60,158 nt of DNA. Origin: Gammaproteobacteria bacterium (lineage in GTDB: Bacteria > Pseudomonadota > Gammaproteobacteria > Tenderiales > Tenderiaceae). Position 1 is the first letter of the stretch; every line of letters begins with the position of its first letter. Under the pieces are notes generated by a model. That model did no database searches. It had not been told where the DNA came from and was given only the letters and a program-made list of their open reading frames with translations. Both the position numbers and the translations under genes were made by a program. The stretch is taken from assembly GCA_021731365.1 (NCBI GenBank), contig JAKFXL010000021.1, forward strand, positions 1 to 60,158, given 5' to 3'. Below, piece by piece: positions 40,284 through 50,889 of this stretch.

Positions 40284-41648
40284 TTATTTGAAGCCGTATT
40301 TATTCATCAGGTCATATAACGTCGGTCGGCTCACCCCAAGCATTTCAGCGGCCTGAGATATATTGCCATCACTCAGACCTAAAACACGTCTGATAGCAAC
40401 GCTCTCTGCCGCCTCTCTGACTTCACGCAGATTCAGAGGCATAACTTCCTGCTCTGACACAACCTCCAACTCAAGCTCTTCAGCACTTACACAGCTATCT
40501 TCAGCCATAATGACGGCGCGTTTAATCCTGTTTTCCATCTCACGAACATTGCCAGGCCAAGTATGGTTAGCAATAGCACATGTGCCATCATCAGTAAATC
40601 CACGTAAATTACGCCCATGCTCACGGGAGAATCTATCTAGAAACACCTTTGCCAACAGCAACGCGTCACCTTCACGTTCACGCAGTGGAGGAATATTGAT
40701 GGTAATTTCACTGATTCGGTAGTATAGATCTTCACGGAACATTCCCTGCTTGACCTGATTGGTCAGGTTTTGATTGGTAGCACACACCACACGCACATCA
40801 ACGGGGATCTCGGCACGCCCACCCAAACGCTCTATCACGCGCTCCTGTAAAAACCGTAACAACTTAACTTGAAGCAATCCAGGAATATCACCAATCTCGT
40901 CCAGAAATAGCGTGCCCCCATCAGCATATTCTATTTTGCCTTTGGTCTGTTTGGCTGCCCCCGTGAACGCCCCTTTTTCATAACCAAAAAGCTCACTTTC
41001 GAGTAATGTTTCTGGAATGGCACCACAATTAATGGCCACAAATGGCTTTTTAACACGCGGGCTTAAGTCATGCAGTGCCCGGGCTAATAACTCTTTACCC
41101 GTGCCACTTTCACCCAGCAACAACGTGGTGGCGTTGGTTGGGGCTACCTTTTCAACCGTACGACAGACCTTGATCATCTGCGGGCTGGTGGCCAGAATAC
41201 CATCGATTGCGGATGTTGCAATCCGTTGAATCAGCTGTCGATTCTCCTGCTCAAGCTCATGCAGGTTGTAAGCACGTTGAACTATCAAACCCAGTACCTC
41301 CGGATCAACGGGCTTTTGATAAAAATCATATGCGCCTCTGGCAATCGCCTTCACCGCATTTTCACGCTCATCATTCCCGGTAACAACAATTACTTTGGTC
41401 GACGGCGTCAGTGTCAATATCTCCTCAAGCGCTGCCAATCCTTCACTGGCATTGTCCGGATCGGGTGGCAGTCCCAGATCCAACAACACCACCGCAGGCT
41501 CATGTCGACGCAACAGCATAATGGCTTCTTCACGATGGCTGGCAATTAACACCTCATACCCATCAAAACACCAGCGCATCTGGCTCTGCAGACCGGGATC
41601 ATCCTCAACCACCAGGATTTTCTGTTGTATCTGTTTTGACCGACTCAA
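40284..41648 (-). CDS. prsR: PEP-CTERM-box response regulator PrsR (sigma-54 activator)
   Basis: NtrC-type activator of 454 residues: receiver domain with phospho-Asp57 in VVLLDLGLPPD, AAA+ domain with Walker A GESGTGKE and the sigma-54 contact loop GAFTGAA intact, and a Fis-like HTH at the end (NISQAAEMLGVSRPTLYDLMNK). PrsR with PrsK controls PEP-CTERM/exopolysaccharide genes from -24/-12 promoters. I found no convincing sigma-54 promoter in the intergenic regions searched. Nine bases follow the prsK stop. Confidence 0.92.
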   Translation of the reverse strand: MSRSKQIQQKILVVEDDPGLQSQMRWCFDGYEVLIASHREEAIMLLRRHEPAVVLLDLGLPPDPDNASEGLAALEEILTLTPSTKVIVVTGNDERENAVKAIARGAYDFYQKPVDPEVLGLIVQRAYNLHELEQENRQLIQRIATSAIDGILATSPQMIKVCRTVEKVAPTNATTLLLGESGTGKELLARALHDLSPRVKKPFVAINCGAIPETLLESELFGYEKGAFTGAAKQTKGKIEYADGGTLFLDEIGDIPGLLQVKLLRFLQERVIERLGGRAEIPVDVRVVCATNQNLTNQVKQGMFREDLYYRISEITINIPPLREREGDALLLAKVFLDRFSREHGRNLRGFTDDGTCAIANHTWPGNVREMENRIKRAVIMAEDSCVSAEELELEVVSEQEVMPLNLREVREAAESVAIRRVLGLSDGNISQAAEMLGVSRPTLYDLMNKYGFK

Positions 41649-41657
41649 GCCATCACC

Positions 41658-43787
41658 TCATCTTGCCTCTAACTGTCGTGACCCAATAACATGTTGGCTC
41701 AACCGCGGAATGTATAATTGGAATAACGTCCCAACCATGGGCGTACTGGTAACACGTACATCACCACCAATACCGCGCAAAAACTCACGGCACTCATACG
41801 CACCAATCCCCATGCCAGTGTTTCCCTTGGTCGTATCAAACGGCTTAAAAAGCCGCTCACGAATAAATTTTTCATCCATGCCGCAGCCATTATCCTCTAT
41901 TTCAACGATAACATTCCGTTCGGCTAATTTCAGACGAACCTTAAGCCAGCCCTCCTTTGCTGTGGCCTCTTGCGCATTTTGCACCACATGCTCAACAACT
42001 GCCGCCAATCGATCACGCTCGGCAACAACCATCACATCACCCACATCATCACCGACATGCAACTCCGGCAGAGGATATGCTGCTGCACGATGCTCAACCA
42101 CCTCTTGCAGAAGTGGCAACAGTTTAATTGCAACGGCGCTCTGTTGAACCGGCCGCCCCTGGCGCAGCTGAGCCAGCATTTTTTGCATTTTAGACACTGC
42201 ATGATCAACCGTCACCATCGCATCAGCCATAAACGCCGGATTATGGCCAAAGCGCTTTGCATTTGCCGTCACCAACGAGAGCTGACCAACCACATTTTTC
42301 AAATCATGGACCACATAAGCAGACAACCGGTTGAATGCCTCAAACTGCCTCGCAGATGCCAATGCTGTACTCGCCTCCGCCAATGCCAGATAACTAGCCG
42401 CTTGGCTCGCCGCCGTTTTGAGCAAATCACGATCTTCCCAGTTAATCTGCCGTGGCGCACGCGGCTGCTGCAGGAGTAACAGGGCACACAGACAATTCTC
42501 CTGGAATAACGGTATTAACAACCACACTTTGGGAATCTGCTCAACCCAGTCAGGCGTTTGCAGATCCGCGTATACCTCAGGGGTGTCACGATACTCATTC
42601 ATATCGATCAACCATCTTTTTTCCTCCATAAATACTACCAGAGCATCATCCGCCATCACACCCTGAGGCAGCGAGGCATTCCAGTTCACCGCAACCGTAT
42701 AACCGGCCGTGCCATCTTTTACCCATAAAACTCCGCCTGGACTATCCACCATATTGGCCATGGCCCGTACCACCCGTTCACGGACATCTGGCCCGGACAT
42801 ATCGCTTGCCAAAGCGGCGGTAAAATTCAGCCACTGGTCACGGTAATCATATTTGTAACTAAAAAAATGTTTGCTCAGAAAAACTTTAAACCGGGAGCGG
42901 ATCTGACCAGAAAAGAGAAGTACCAGCAACACCAACCCGGCGCCAAAGAAAAAGATAAGCTGCGCTACAGCACCCCACTCTCCGCCCCAATAACGGATAA
43001 AATAGCCACCCGCCGCCATAACAAGCAGATATCCACCTGCTGCCAATATGGCCACGCTATGGAAGACCACCCCACGAGATACAAACAGGTCGAGCGACCA
43101 GACCGGATTACGGGCGGCCGCTATCGCAATCAGGGGCACAGTTAATAGCTGAACAAAGCCACTTGCATCCCAAATGTAGATATCAAGCCGCCCCAGCAGC
43201 ACTGCATCAGCATACATATAAAAGTCATAGGCAAAACCGCCGCCCAACCCCAGACAAAGATATTTTATTGCCCAGCGCTGCTCAGGACGGGCATTGCGAA
43301 ACAGCTGCTCAACCAGCGCCAAACCGACAATTGCCAGCAATAGATGTCCCGACAAACGCAGATCATATCCGGCCACACGAACCAGCACTCCCGGCCAGAA
43401 CCACTCAACAACATGTAATACCACCAGGCCGCCACACAACAACAGTAACCCGTTAGCAATCCAGCGTAACCGCGATGAGAGACGCCATGACGTTGGCTGA
43501 TCCTCCAGCCCTGAAACCAGCAGCCGCAACAAAAACCAGAACCAGAGGCCATCACGCAGCACTTTGAGAAGAAAAACCAATAACAGGAAGGGATAATCAT
43601 AGATTGATTGAACGGCAAGTGTGCCCGCCCAGAGCATGGTGGTACTGACGGAGGCTAAAAACAGACCGCCTTGCAAGCGACCACGCCAGCTGGTGACAAG
43701 CAGCAACACCAGCGCCAAATTGGCCAGTGCGGCCAGGCCGTAAGCAACCACGCCAATATTAATGGATCCGTCATTCAACAGCCCCAT
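41658..43787 (-). CDS. prsK: Membrane sensor histidine kinase PrsK
   Basis: A 709-residue kinase. Eight to nine membrane helices fill residues ~8-300, then a GAF-like domain (~335-475), a phosphoacceptor His494 in VVHDLKNVVGQ and an ATPase domain with N box (VVQNAQEAT), G1 (EDNGCGMDE) and G2 (GNTGMGIGAY). Pairs with prsR directly downstream. The sensed signal is unknown, but membrane or envelope cues are likely from the multi-helix N-terminus. Confidence 0.92.
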   Translation of the reverse strand: MGLLNDGSINIGVVAYGLAALANLALVLLLVTSWRGRLQGGLFLASVSTTMLWAGTLAVQSIYDYPFLLLVFLLKVLRDGLWFWFLLRLLVSGLEDQPTSWRLSSRLRWIANGLLLLCGGLVVLHVVEWFWPGVLVRVAGYDLRLSGHLLLAIVGLALVEQLFRNARPEQRWAIKYLCLGLGGGFAYDFYMYADAVLLGRLDIYIWDASGFVQLLTVPLIAIAAARNPVWSLDLFVSRGVVFHSVAILAAGGYLLVMAAGGYFIRYWGGEWGAVAQLIFFFGAGLVLLVLLFSGQIRSRFKVFLSKHFFSYKYDYRDQWLNFTAALASDMSGPDVRERVVRAMANMVDSPGGVLWVKDGTAGYTVAVNWNASLPQGVMADDALVVFMEEKRWLIDMNEYRDTPEVYADLQTPDWVEQIPKVWLLIPLFQENCLCALLLLQQPRAPRQINWEDRDLLKTAASQAASYLALAEASTALASARQFEAFNRLSAYVVHDLKNVVGQLSLVTANAKRFGHNPAFMADAMVTVDHAVSKMQKMLAQLRQGRPVQQSAVAIKLLPLLQEVVEHRAAAYPLPELHVGDDVGDVMVVAERDRLAAVVEHVVQNAQEATAKEGWLKVRLKLAERNVIVEIEDNGCGMDEKFIRERLFKPFDTTKGNTGMGIGAYECREFLRGIGGDVRVTSTPMVGTLFQLYIPRLSQHVIGSRQLEAR

Positions 43788-43840
43788 CCCCCTCTACTCA
43801 CACCCTGTTCCGCAGGTTCTGGCCAGAACAACACCAAATG

Positions 43841-45232
43841 CTAACGGGCACCCTGCCCCCACAACACAACCTCAACGGTTTGAAAGAGAATAAGGCAATC
43901 GAGGAAAAGGCTATAATTTTTAACGTAATAGAGATCATATTGTAATTTTTCCACAGCATCCTGTTCCGAGGCCCCATAAGGGTAACGGATCTGCGCCCAC
44001 CCGGTAATCCCCGGTTTTACGCGATGCCGCTCAGCGTAGTAAGGAATCTTCTCGGTCAATTTCTCAACAAACTCCGGGCGTTCAGGGCGTGGGCCGATAA
44101 AACTCATATCCCCCTTCAATACATTCAATATCTGCGGCAGCTCATCAATTCGGGTCCGGCGAATAAACTTTCCGACACGGGTGACACGGGCATCATTCTT
44201 TTTAGCCCACTGGGGTGCCCCCCCCTTTTCTGCATCTACCACCATGCTTCTGAGCTTGAGCACTTGAAACAGCCGCCAGTTCTGCCCCACCCGCACCTGA
44301 CGATAAAGAATAGGGCCGCGACAACCACTCTCCAGCCAGATAGCAATGGTTGCCAGCACGATCAACGGCAGTGCCAATAACAGCAACATCAGACTGGCTG
44401 CAATATCAAAACTACGCTTTGCAACTAACTGCATGCCCGCCTGACGAAAACCATCGGAAAAGATAAGCCAACTGGGGTGGAGCGTTTCAAGACGTACCTT
44501 GCCGGTCTCCCGCTCAAAAAATGTCTGGGCATCCACCACATCAATACCACTCATTTTACAATCCAGCAGATCCTCCACTGGAAAGGATTTACGCCGATCC
44601 TCCACCGCCACTACAATCTCATCAATCAAATTGCGTTGTACATAATCGAGCAGTGGCACATCAAGATGAATCACACACTCCTCCGGCATAGCATCATGCT
44701 CACCGGCCACATGCACAAAACCAACAATGGTATACCCCAGATAATCAACCTTGCGCCGCAGCTGTTTAAACTGCTCCGCACGCACACCTGCCCCCAGCAC
44801 CAATACCCGCCGTTTCAGATTTTCATGACCCACCAAACGGAAAAAGACAATACGTGTCACCACAATCGCCGCAATAGCAATCGCAAACGACCAGGCAAAG
44901 ACACCCCGTCCTACTGACAGATAAGGAAACAGATAAAAAGCGACACTCATACCGGCCAATGCCAGCAACATGCTCAACACAAGCCTGAGCACCACTCCGT
45001 TAACCCCTTCGCGAAAGAGGTTCTTATATAACCCCATCATGGTCAGGGCTATAAACATGATCGATGTAAAAAGTAAGGCCTTGGGCCAGAGTGGCTCCAG
45101 CCCTGCGGTTGGCTCCCCCCCTAAAAAGCGTATCTCCATACCAATATAGATAGAGAGCCATAACAGCAGCAGCTCAATGCCTATCAACATAATTAACAAC
45201 GAGGGAACATAGTGTCTAAATATTCTGAACAT
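43841..45232 (-). CDS. TIGR03013-type sugar transferase (XrtA/PEP-CTERM system)
   Basis: Polyprenyl-phosphate sugar-1-phosphate transferase that starts exopolysaccharide units. An N-terminal group of four to five helices (~8-145), a CoA-binding-like Rossmann part (RRVLVLGAGVRAEQF, ~150-240) and the C-terminal bacterial sugar transferase domain (KRSFDIAASLMLL, RQVRVGQNWRLFQVLKLRSM, RRTRIDELPQILNVLKGDMSFIGPRPERPEF split over three segments). ATG 45241 or 45232 are both possible. It is the head gene of the minus-strand prsK-prsR-prsT series. Confidence 0.9.
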   Translation of the reverse strand: MFRIFRHYVPSLLIMLIGIELLLLWLSIYIGMEIRFLGGEPTAGLEPLWPKALLFTSIMFIALTMMGLYKNLFREGVNGVVLRLVLSMLLALAGMSVAFYLFPYLSVGRGVFAWSFAIAIAAIVVTRIVFFRLVGHENLKRRVLVLGAGVRAEQFKQLRRKVDYLGYTIVGFVHVAGEHDAMPEECVIHLDVPLLDYVQRNLIDEIVVAVEDRRKSFPVEDLLDCKMSGIDVVDAQTFFERETGKVRLETLHPSWLIFSDGFRQAGMQLVAKRSFDIAASLMLLLLALPLIVLATIAIWLESGCRGPILYRQVRVGQNWRLFQVLKLRSMVVDAEKGGAPQWAKKNDARVTRVGKFIRRTRIDELPQILNVLKGDMSFIGPRPERPEFVEKLTEKIPYYAERHRVKPGITGWAQIRYPYGASEQDAVEKLQYDLYYVKNYSLFLDCLILFQTVEVVLWGQGAR

Positions 45233-45351
45233 GGGGGTCAAAATCCAATTTCAAACCAGAAATCTATATCACTGCAAACACAGCACTTATCGTCTGACCG
45301 GCAAAAGTAGATCACGTTAAAACCAGAAAAACAACGTGGGTTTGCCACCAC

Positions 45352-45825
45352 TTATAAACATTCATCAATACCACTATTCTTCAAACCCCATGCAAACAGC
45401 GAGAACACCCGCTGATTGGCCTTGCGTAAACGCACCACCAGCGTTGTCATCAACTCTTTGATAATCGGGTAACCGATTTCCGGATGGGTATCCAAAAACT
45501 GCAATAACGCCTCACCATTAAATACCGCCAACTCAACATCCGTCACGGCAATAACCGTTGCAGAACGGGGCTCATCGTCAAACAGCGCCAGCTCACCAAA
45601 CAGCTCGCCTTCTGCCAACTCACTAAATCCGGGCCTTATGCGACGCTGCTCATCCAGACCAACACTGCCTACCACCCTAACGGATCCGGCAAGGATAAGG
45701 TAAATATCACGCCCCTTCTCACCCTCATGAAAAACAACACAATTAGCGTCAACACGGTGCCGGTGCCAGTATACACCCTCCTTTGCTTTAGAATTTTCTA
45801 ATAAACTAAATAGCAGAGATCGCAT
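45352..45825 (-). CDS. Cyclic-nucleotide-binding domain protein (CAP-like)
   Basis: A 157-residue protein that is essentially one cNMP-binding domain (VVFHEGEKGRDIYLILAGSVRVVG, FGELALFDDEPRSATVIAV with the ligand-loop Arg). After it comes a short helical tail (ELMTTLVVRLRKANQR) with no HTH, so it is not a CRP-type regulator. It may modulate a partner protein. Divergent from ugd and upstream of the sugar transferase; c-AMP or c-di-GMP binding is not settled by the sequence. Confidence 0.8.
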   Translation of the reverse strand: MRSLLFSLLENSKAKEGVYWHRHRVDANCVVFHEGEKGRDIYLILAGSVRVVGSVGLDEQRRIRPGFSELAEGELFGELALFDDEPRSATVIAVTDVELAVFNGEALLQFLDTHPEIGYPIIKELMTTLVVRLRKANQRVFSLFAWGLKNSGIDECL

Positions 45826-45977
45826 AAAGCCCCCTTTAACAATACGTTAGTATCACCGTTAACCCTATTCAACGACAGTAAAAAGAGCGCTAAACACCAA
45901 AAGAAGGCTGACGAACAGAGAGCACTTTGGTATGTTTGGAACACTTAGTTAAGACCAACCTATTAATAAGGAAACCT

Positions 45978-47303
45978 ATGAAAATAACAGTCTTTGGTTC
46001 AGGTTATGTTGGACTGGTAACAGGTGCCTGCCTTGCAGATGTTGGCAACGATGTTATGTGTATCGACATTGATGCCGAGAAGATAAACAAACTTAACCAA
46101 GGACTCATCCCCATATACGAACCTGGGCTGGAGGGCATCGTTCACGCCAATACCAAAGCGGGGCGGCTCAAATTTGGCACGGATATCGCCGCAGGTGTCC
46201 AGCACGGACTGTTCCAGTTCATTGCCGTGGGCACCCCCCCGGACGAAGATGGCTCCGCCGACCTGCAATATGTGCTGGCCGTGGCCAAAAGCATTGGCGA
46301 ACACATGAACGAATACAAGGTCATCATCGACAAATCCACCGTACCGGTGGGAACCGCCGACAGGGTCAGGGCCCAGGTGGAGGCGACACAAAAAAGCTTT
46401 AACAAACAGGTCGACTTTGACGTTGTCTCCAACCCCGAATTCCTTAAAGAGGGGGCGGCAATAGAAGATTTCATGAAACCGGACCGGATTGTGATCGGCA
46501 CCGACAACCCACGGACCACAGAGCTGCTGCGTGTCCTCTACGCCCCTTTCAACCGCAGTCATGACCGCATAGTTGCCATGGATATTCGCTCCGCCGAGCT
46601 CACCAAATACGCCGCCAACGCCATGCTGGCCACCAAAATCAGCTTCATGAACGAACTCGCCAATATGGCAGAGCTGCTGGGTGCCGACATCGAAAAGGTC
46701 CGCATCGGCATCGGTTCTGACCCACGGATTGGCTACCACTTCATCTATCCCGGCTGTGGTTATGGTGGATCCTGTTTTCCTAAAGATGTACAGGCACTGG
46801 AGCGCACCGCCCGTACCACCGGCTATGAGGCCGGGCTGTTACAGGCCGTAGAGGCGGTCAATGACCGGCAGAAACATCGCCTGTTCCAGAAGATAGAAAA
46901 ACATTTTGGCGGCGACCTTAAAGGCAAAACCATCGCCCTCTGGGGCCTCGCCTTCAAACCCAATACCGATGATATGCGCGAAGCCCCCAGCCGCGTGCTG
47001 CTGGAAGCCCTCTGGGCCAAAGGGGCCAACGTCCGTGCCCACGACCCGGCAGCCATGCATGAAACAGCGCGGATTTATGGCCAACGTGCCGACCTCACAC
47101 TCTGCGACCATCCCGATGAGGCGCTTGAAGGGGCTGACGCCCTGGCCATTGTCACGGAGTGGAAGGCGTTCCGCAGCCCCGATTTTGACGTTATCAAAGA
47201 AAAACTGAGCCAACCCGCTATATTTGATGGACGCAATCTGTATGACCCGGCGGCAATGAAAGAGCGTGGGTTCAGTTACTACGCCATCGGTCGTGGGCAA
47301 TAA
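45978..47303 (+). CDS. ugd: UDP-glucose 6-dehydrogenase
   Basis: Oxidises UDP-glucose to UDP-glucuronate for exopolysaccharide. The GxGxxG motif [18 protein letters not shown] opens the protein, so ATG 45978 is the start (441 residues; RBS AAGGAAA). Catalytic Cys in [16 protein letters not shown]-terminal UDP-binding domain from ~315. First of three sugar-nucleotide genes. Confidence 0.95.
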   Translation: MKITVFGSGYVGLVTGACLADVGNDVMCIDIDAEKINKLNQGLIPIYEPGLEGIVHANTKAGRLKFGTDIAAGVQHGLFQFIAVGTPPDEDGSADLQYVLAVAKSIGEHMNEYKVIIDKSTVPVGTADRVRAQVEATQKSFNKQVDFDVVSNPEFLKEGAAIEDFMKPDRIVIGTDNPRTTELLRVLYAPFNRSHDRIVAMDIRSAELTKYAANAMLATKISFMNELANMAELLGADIEKVRIGIGSDPRIGYHFIYPGCGYGGSCFPKDVQALERTARTTGYEAGLLQAVEAVNDRQKHRLFQKIEKHFGGDLKGKTIALWGLAFKPNTDDMREAPSRVLLEALWAKGANVRAHDPAAMHETARIYGQRADLTLCDHPDEALEGADALAIVTEWKAFRSPDFDVIKEKLSQPAIFDGRNLYDPAAMKERGFSYYAIGRGQ

Positions 47304-47355
47304 TCAAACCCGGTCGCAACACATCAAACCTATAGCGCTAAAGAGAGTTTTGAGA

Positions 47356-48630
47356 ATGGATCTAAACAACATAAAAATCGGCATGATCGGCCTGGGCTAT
47401 GTCGGTCTGCCGCTGGCCGTTGAATTTGGTAAAAAAATCACCACTGTCGGCCTCGACATCAACAAACAGCGCATTGATGAACTCAAATCGGGCAAAGATA
47501 GCTCGCTGGAAGTCTCCGCCGAAGAGCTGCCACAGGCAACCAAGCTAAGCTACACCTGTGAACCGGCTGATCTCGCCGACTGCAACGTCTACATCGTCAC
47601 CGTGCCCACCCCTATTGACGCGTTTAACCGCCCCGACCTCTCGCCCCTTGTCGGGGCCAGCACCACCATTGGCAAACTGCTCAAAAAAGATGATGTGGTC
47701 ATCTATGAATCCACCGTCTACCCCGGTGCCACTGAAGAGGTCTGCATCCCCATTCTGGAAAAGCTCTCTGGCCTCACCTACAACCAGGATTTTTATGCGG
47801 GTTACAGCCCTGAGCGTATCAACCCAGGCGACAAAGAGCACCGTGTCACCAACATCCTTAAGGTCACCTCCGGCTCGACACCCGAAATTGCAGACTTTGT
47901 CGATACACTCTACCGCCAGATCATCACCGCCGGTACCCACAAGGCCAGCAGCATTCGTGTTGCCGAAGCCGCCAAGGTCATTGAAAATACCCAGCGTGAC
48001 GTCAACATTGCCCTCATCAACGAACTGGCCCTGATATTCAACCGCCTCGGCATCGACACCGAAGAGGTGCTGATTGCCGCCGGCACCAAATGGAACTTCC
48101 TGCCCTTTCGCCCCGGCCTGGTGGGTGGCCACTGCATCGGCGTCGACCCCTACTACCTGACCCATAAAGCACAGGAGATCGGCTACCACCCGGAGATGAT
48201 CCTGGCAGGACGCCGTGTCAATGATGGCATGGGGGCCTACGTTGCCGAACGTGTTGTTAAGCTGATGACCAAAAAGCGTATCACCGTTGTCGACTCCAAA
48301 ATTCTGATCATGGGTTTCACCTTTAAAGAGAACTGCCCCGACCTGCGCAATACCCGTGTGATCGACATCCTTGAAGAGTTCAAGGATTACCACGCCCAGG
48401 TCGATGTCTACGACCCCTGGATCAACCCGGACGAAGCCCAGCACGAATATGGCATCACACCAGTCAGCAACGTTACACCCAACAGCTACGATGCCATCAT
48501 CCTGGCCGTTAGCCACAAACAGTTCGTCGAAATGGGGCTGGAAAAGATTCGTGCCCTGGGCAAAACCAACTCCGTTCTATTTGATGTCAAATACCTCTTC
48601 CCGGCAGACGCCGTGGATGGCAGGTTATAA
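47356..48630 (+). CDS. tviB: UDP-N-acetylglucosamine/galactosamine dehydrogenase, TviB-like
   Basis: NAD-dependent nucleotide-sugar dehydrogenase, 424 residues, close to TviB/WbpO that makes UDP-GalNAcA for Vi-type polysaccharide. NAD motif [20 protein letters not shown], active-site [18 protein letters not shown], and [20 protein letters not shown] in the C-terminal domain. ATG 47356 is used because the upstream frame overlaps the end of ugd. Second gene of the operon. Confidence 0.92.
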   Translation: MDLNNIKIGMIGLGYVGLPLAVEFGKKITTVGLDINKQRIDELKSGKDSSLEVSAEELPQATKLSYTCEPADLADCNVYIVTVPTPIDAFNRPDLSPLVGASTTIGKLLKKDDVVIYESTVYPGATEEVCIPILEKLSGLTYNQDFYAGYSPERINPGDKEHRVTNILKVTSGSTPEIADFVDTLYRQIITAGTHKASSIRVAEAAKVIENTQRDVNIALINELALIFNRLGIDTEEVLIAAGTKWNFLPFRPGLVGGHCIGVDPYYLTHKAQEIGYHPEMILAGRRVNDGMGAYVAERVVKLMTKKRITVVDSKILIMGFTFKENCPDLRNTRVIDILEEFKDYHAQVDVYDPWINPDEAQHEYGITPVSNVTPNSYDAIILAVSHKQFVEMGLEKIRALGKTNSVLFDVKYLFPADAVDGRL

Positions 48631-48651
48631 AACCACAAGGCAATCCTGTAA

Positions 48652-49659
48652 ATGAAAGTATTAATCACCGGCACCGCCGGCTTTATCGGCTCCAACGTTG
48701 CTCGCCACCTGCTCAACCGGGGCGACGAAGTGATCGGACTCGATAACCTCAATGACTACTATGACGTTAACTTAAAAAAGTCACGGCTAGCCAAACTCAC
48801 CCCCGAGAGTGGTTTTACCGACATACGAATGGACCTGGAAGACCGTGCCGGCATTGCCCAGCTATTTGCCGACCACAAACCAGACCGTGTTGTACATCTT
48901 GCCGCTCAGGCCGGTGTCCGCTACTCACTGGTCAACCCACTGGCCTACATCGACAGCAACATTGTTGGCACCACCAATATTCTCGAAGGGTGTCGCCATA
49001 ACAGTGTTGAACATCTGGTATACGCCTCCAGCAGCTCCGTCTACGGTGCCAATACCAAAATGCCCTTCTCGGTCCACGACAACGTTGACCACCCGGTCAG
49101 CCTCTACGCCGCCTCCAAAAAGGCCAACGAACTGATGGCCCACACCTATAGCCATCTATTTCAACTGCCAACCACTGGGCTACGCTTCTTCACCGTCTAC
49201 GGCCCCTGGGGACGACCCGACATGGCGCTCTTCCTCTTCACCAAAGCGATACTGGAAGGCAAGCCCATCGATGTCTTTAACTACGGAAAATGTCGTCGCG
49301 ACTTCACCTATATCGACGACATCGTCGAAGGTGTCGTCAGAACACTCGACCGGATCCCCACTGCCAACCCTAACTGGAGAGGGGATGACCCCGACTGTGG
49401 CACCAGCTACGCCCCCTACCGCATCTACAACATCGGCAATAACCAACCCGTAGAGCTGTTGCGCTTTATCGAGATCATCGAAGAGTGCCTGGGACAAAAA
49501 GCGGAAAAGAACCTGCTGCCACTACAACCTGGCGATGTGCCCGCCACCTACGCCAACGTCGATGACTTAATAAACGAAGTTGGTTTCAAACCCGCCACCA
49601 AGATCGAGACAGGCATCAGCAATTTTGTAAACTGGTATCGCGACTACTATAAAGTCTAA
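48652..49659 (+). CDS. UDP-glucuronate 4-epimerase-like NAD-dependent epimerase
   Basis: Short-chain dehydrogenase/epimerase, 335 residues: [14 protein letters not shown] nucleotide motif, [17 protein letters not shown] typical of UDP-GlcA 4-epimerases (CapI/LpsL), SSSSVYG, catalytic Tyr/Lys in [28 protein letters not shown]. With ugd it would supply UDP-galacturonate; with TviB, other uronates. A terminator follows, closing the three-gene operon. Confidence 0.9.
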   Translation: MKVLITGTAGFIGSNVARHLLNRGDEVIGLDNLNDYYDVNLKKSRLAKLTPESGFTDIRMDLEDRAGIAQLFADHKPDRVVHLAAQAGVRYSLVNPLAYIDSNIVGTTNILEGCRHNSVEHLVYASSSSVYGANTKMPFSVHDNVDHPVSLYAASKKANELMAHTYSHLFQLPTTGLRFFTVYGPWGRPDMALFLFTKAILEGKPIDVFNYGKCRRDFTYIDDIVEGVVRTLDRIPTANPNWRGDDPDCGTSYAPYRIYNIGNNQPVELLRFIEIIEECLGQKAEKNLLPLQPGDVPATYANVDDLINEVGFKPATKIETGISNFVNWYRDYYKV

Positions 49660-49680
49660 ACAACACTGTCCACACAGACA

Positions 49681-49709
49681 AAAAACCACGCCTTAGCGTG
49701 GTTTTTTGT
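49681..49709 (+). terminator. Intrinsic terminator of the sugar-nucleotide operon
   Basis: A-run, stem AACCACGC/GCGTGGTT around 4 bases, then T6. It begins about 20 bases past the epimerase stop. Confidence 0.88.
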
Positions 49710-49723
49710 TATCCAGGGGCAAT

Positions 49724-49754
49724 AAAAAGGGCGGGATAAACCCGCCCTTTTTTT
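49724..49754 (-). terminator. Intrinsic terminator of the tkt-fba operon (bidirectional)
   Basis: 10-bp stem AAAGGGCGGG/CCCGCCCTTT with a 5-base loop and T or A runs on both sides. Just after the fba stop; on the plus strand it backs up the previous terminator. Confidence 0.88.
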
Positions 49755-49768
49755 ACACCCAATCAGAC

Positions 49769-50833
49769 TTACTTAACCTTTGGGGTCAGCTCGCCTTTGT
49801 CATAACGCTTCTGCATTGTCTCCAATGAGAGCGCAACAATCTTGGACGCATGTCCGGCAGAACCAAACGCCTCATAACGGGCCTGACAGATAGCTGCCAT
49901 CGCCTTGGTAGACTCTTTGATAAACTTGCGTGGATCAAAGTTAGAAGGGTTTTCAGCCAGATGTTTACGCACCGCACCCGTAGAAGCCATACGCAGGTCA
50001 GTATCGATATTGACCTTACGTACGCCATTCTTGATGCCTTCCACAATTTCAGACACAGGCACGCCATAGGTCTGGCCCATGTCACCACCGTAGTTATTGA
50101 TGATTGTCAGCCACTCTTCAGGCACTGAAGATGAACCGTGCATAACCAGATGAACATCAGGAATGCGCTGATGAATCTCTTTTACACGGTCAATACGCAG
50201 TACGCTACCGGTAGGTTTGCTGGTGAACTTGTAAGCACCATGAGAGGTACCAATGGCGATAGCCAAAGCATCTACGCCAGTCTTCTTAACAAAGTCAGCC
50301 GCCTCTTCCGGATCGGTCAGCAGCATAGCGTGGTCAAGTTCACCTTCAGCGCCATGACCATCCTCTTCACCCATCTTGCCGGTCTCAAGTGAACCCAGGC
50401 AACCCAACTCACCCTCAACAGAGACGCCACAGGCGTGGGCCAACTCAGCAACCTTGCGGGTCACATCAACGTTGTACTCATATGACGCAGGTGTCTTGGC
50501 ATCTGACATCAATGAACCATCCATCATCACCGAGGTGAAGCCCGACTGAATGGAACGGAAGCAGACGTCAGGCGAAGCCCCATGATCCTGATGCATACAG
50601 ATAGGAATATGTGGGTACATCTCAACAGCCGCTGTAATCAGGTGGCGCAAAAACGGCTCGCCGGCATAAGAACGAGCGCCCGCAGAGCCCTGCATAATTA
50701 CAGGCGAATTAGCTGCATCCGCAGCCTGCATAATTGCGTGAACCTGTTCCATGTTGTTGACGTTAAAGGCTGGCAGACCAAAGCTATGCTCGGCGGCATA
50801 ATCCAGCAGTTGACGTAATGAAATTAGAGCCAT
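49769..50833 (-). CDS. fba: Class II fructose-bisphosphate aldolase (Calvin-cycle type)
   Basis: Zinc aldolase, 354 residues, matching the CbbA/Calvin-cycle subtype in length and opening [27 protein letters not shown]. Zinc ligands are visible in [12 protein letters not shown] and [10 protein letters not shown]. Last gene of tkt-gap-pgk-pyk-fba. Works in both glycolysis/gluconeogenesis and the Calvin cycle (sedoheptulose bisphosphate as well). Confidence 0.95.
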   Translation of the reverse strand: MALISLRQLLDYAAEHSFGLPAFNVNNMEQVHAIMQAADAANSPVIMQGSAGARSYAGEPFLRHLITAAVEMYPHIPICMHQDHGASPDVCFRSIQSGFTSVMMDGSLMSDAKTPASYEYNVDVTRKVAELAHACGVSVEGELGCLGSLETGKMGEEDGHGAEGELDHAMLLTDPEEAADFVKKTGVDALAIAIGTSHGAYKFTSKPTGSVLRIDRVKEIHQRIPDVHLVMHGSSSVPEEWLTIINNYGGDMGQTYGVPVSEIVEGIKNGVRKVNIDTDLRMASTGAVRKHLAENPSNFDPRKFIKESTKAMAAICQARYEAFGSAGHASKIVALSLETMQKRYDKGELTPKVK

Positions 50834-50889
50834 CTCTATCTCCTCAATTATCGTTACACAAAGTTAAAAACAAAAAAACCAGTCAGGTA

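Noticed and set aside
45242-45351. Sigma-54 promoter upstream of the sugar transferase
   Set aside because: A TTTGCA -12-like motif is present on the minus strand but the GG of the -24 element is missing at the required spacing.
45999-48516. Long antisense frames over ugd (246 codons, 45999-46739) and tviB (323 codons, 47545-48516)
   Set aside because: They are shadows of well-conserved dehydrogenases on the plus strand with biased third positions; no start signals or family motifs.
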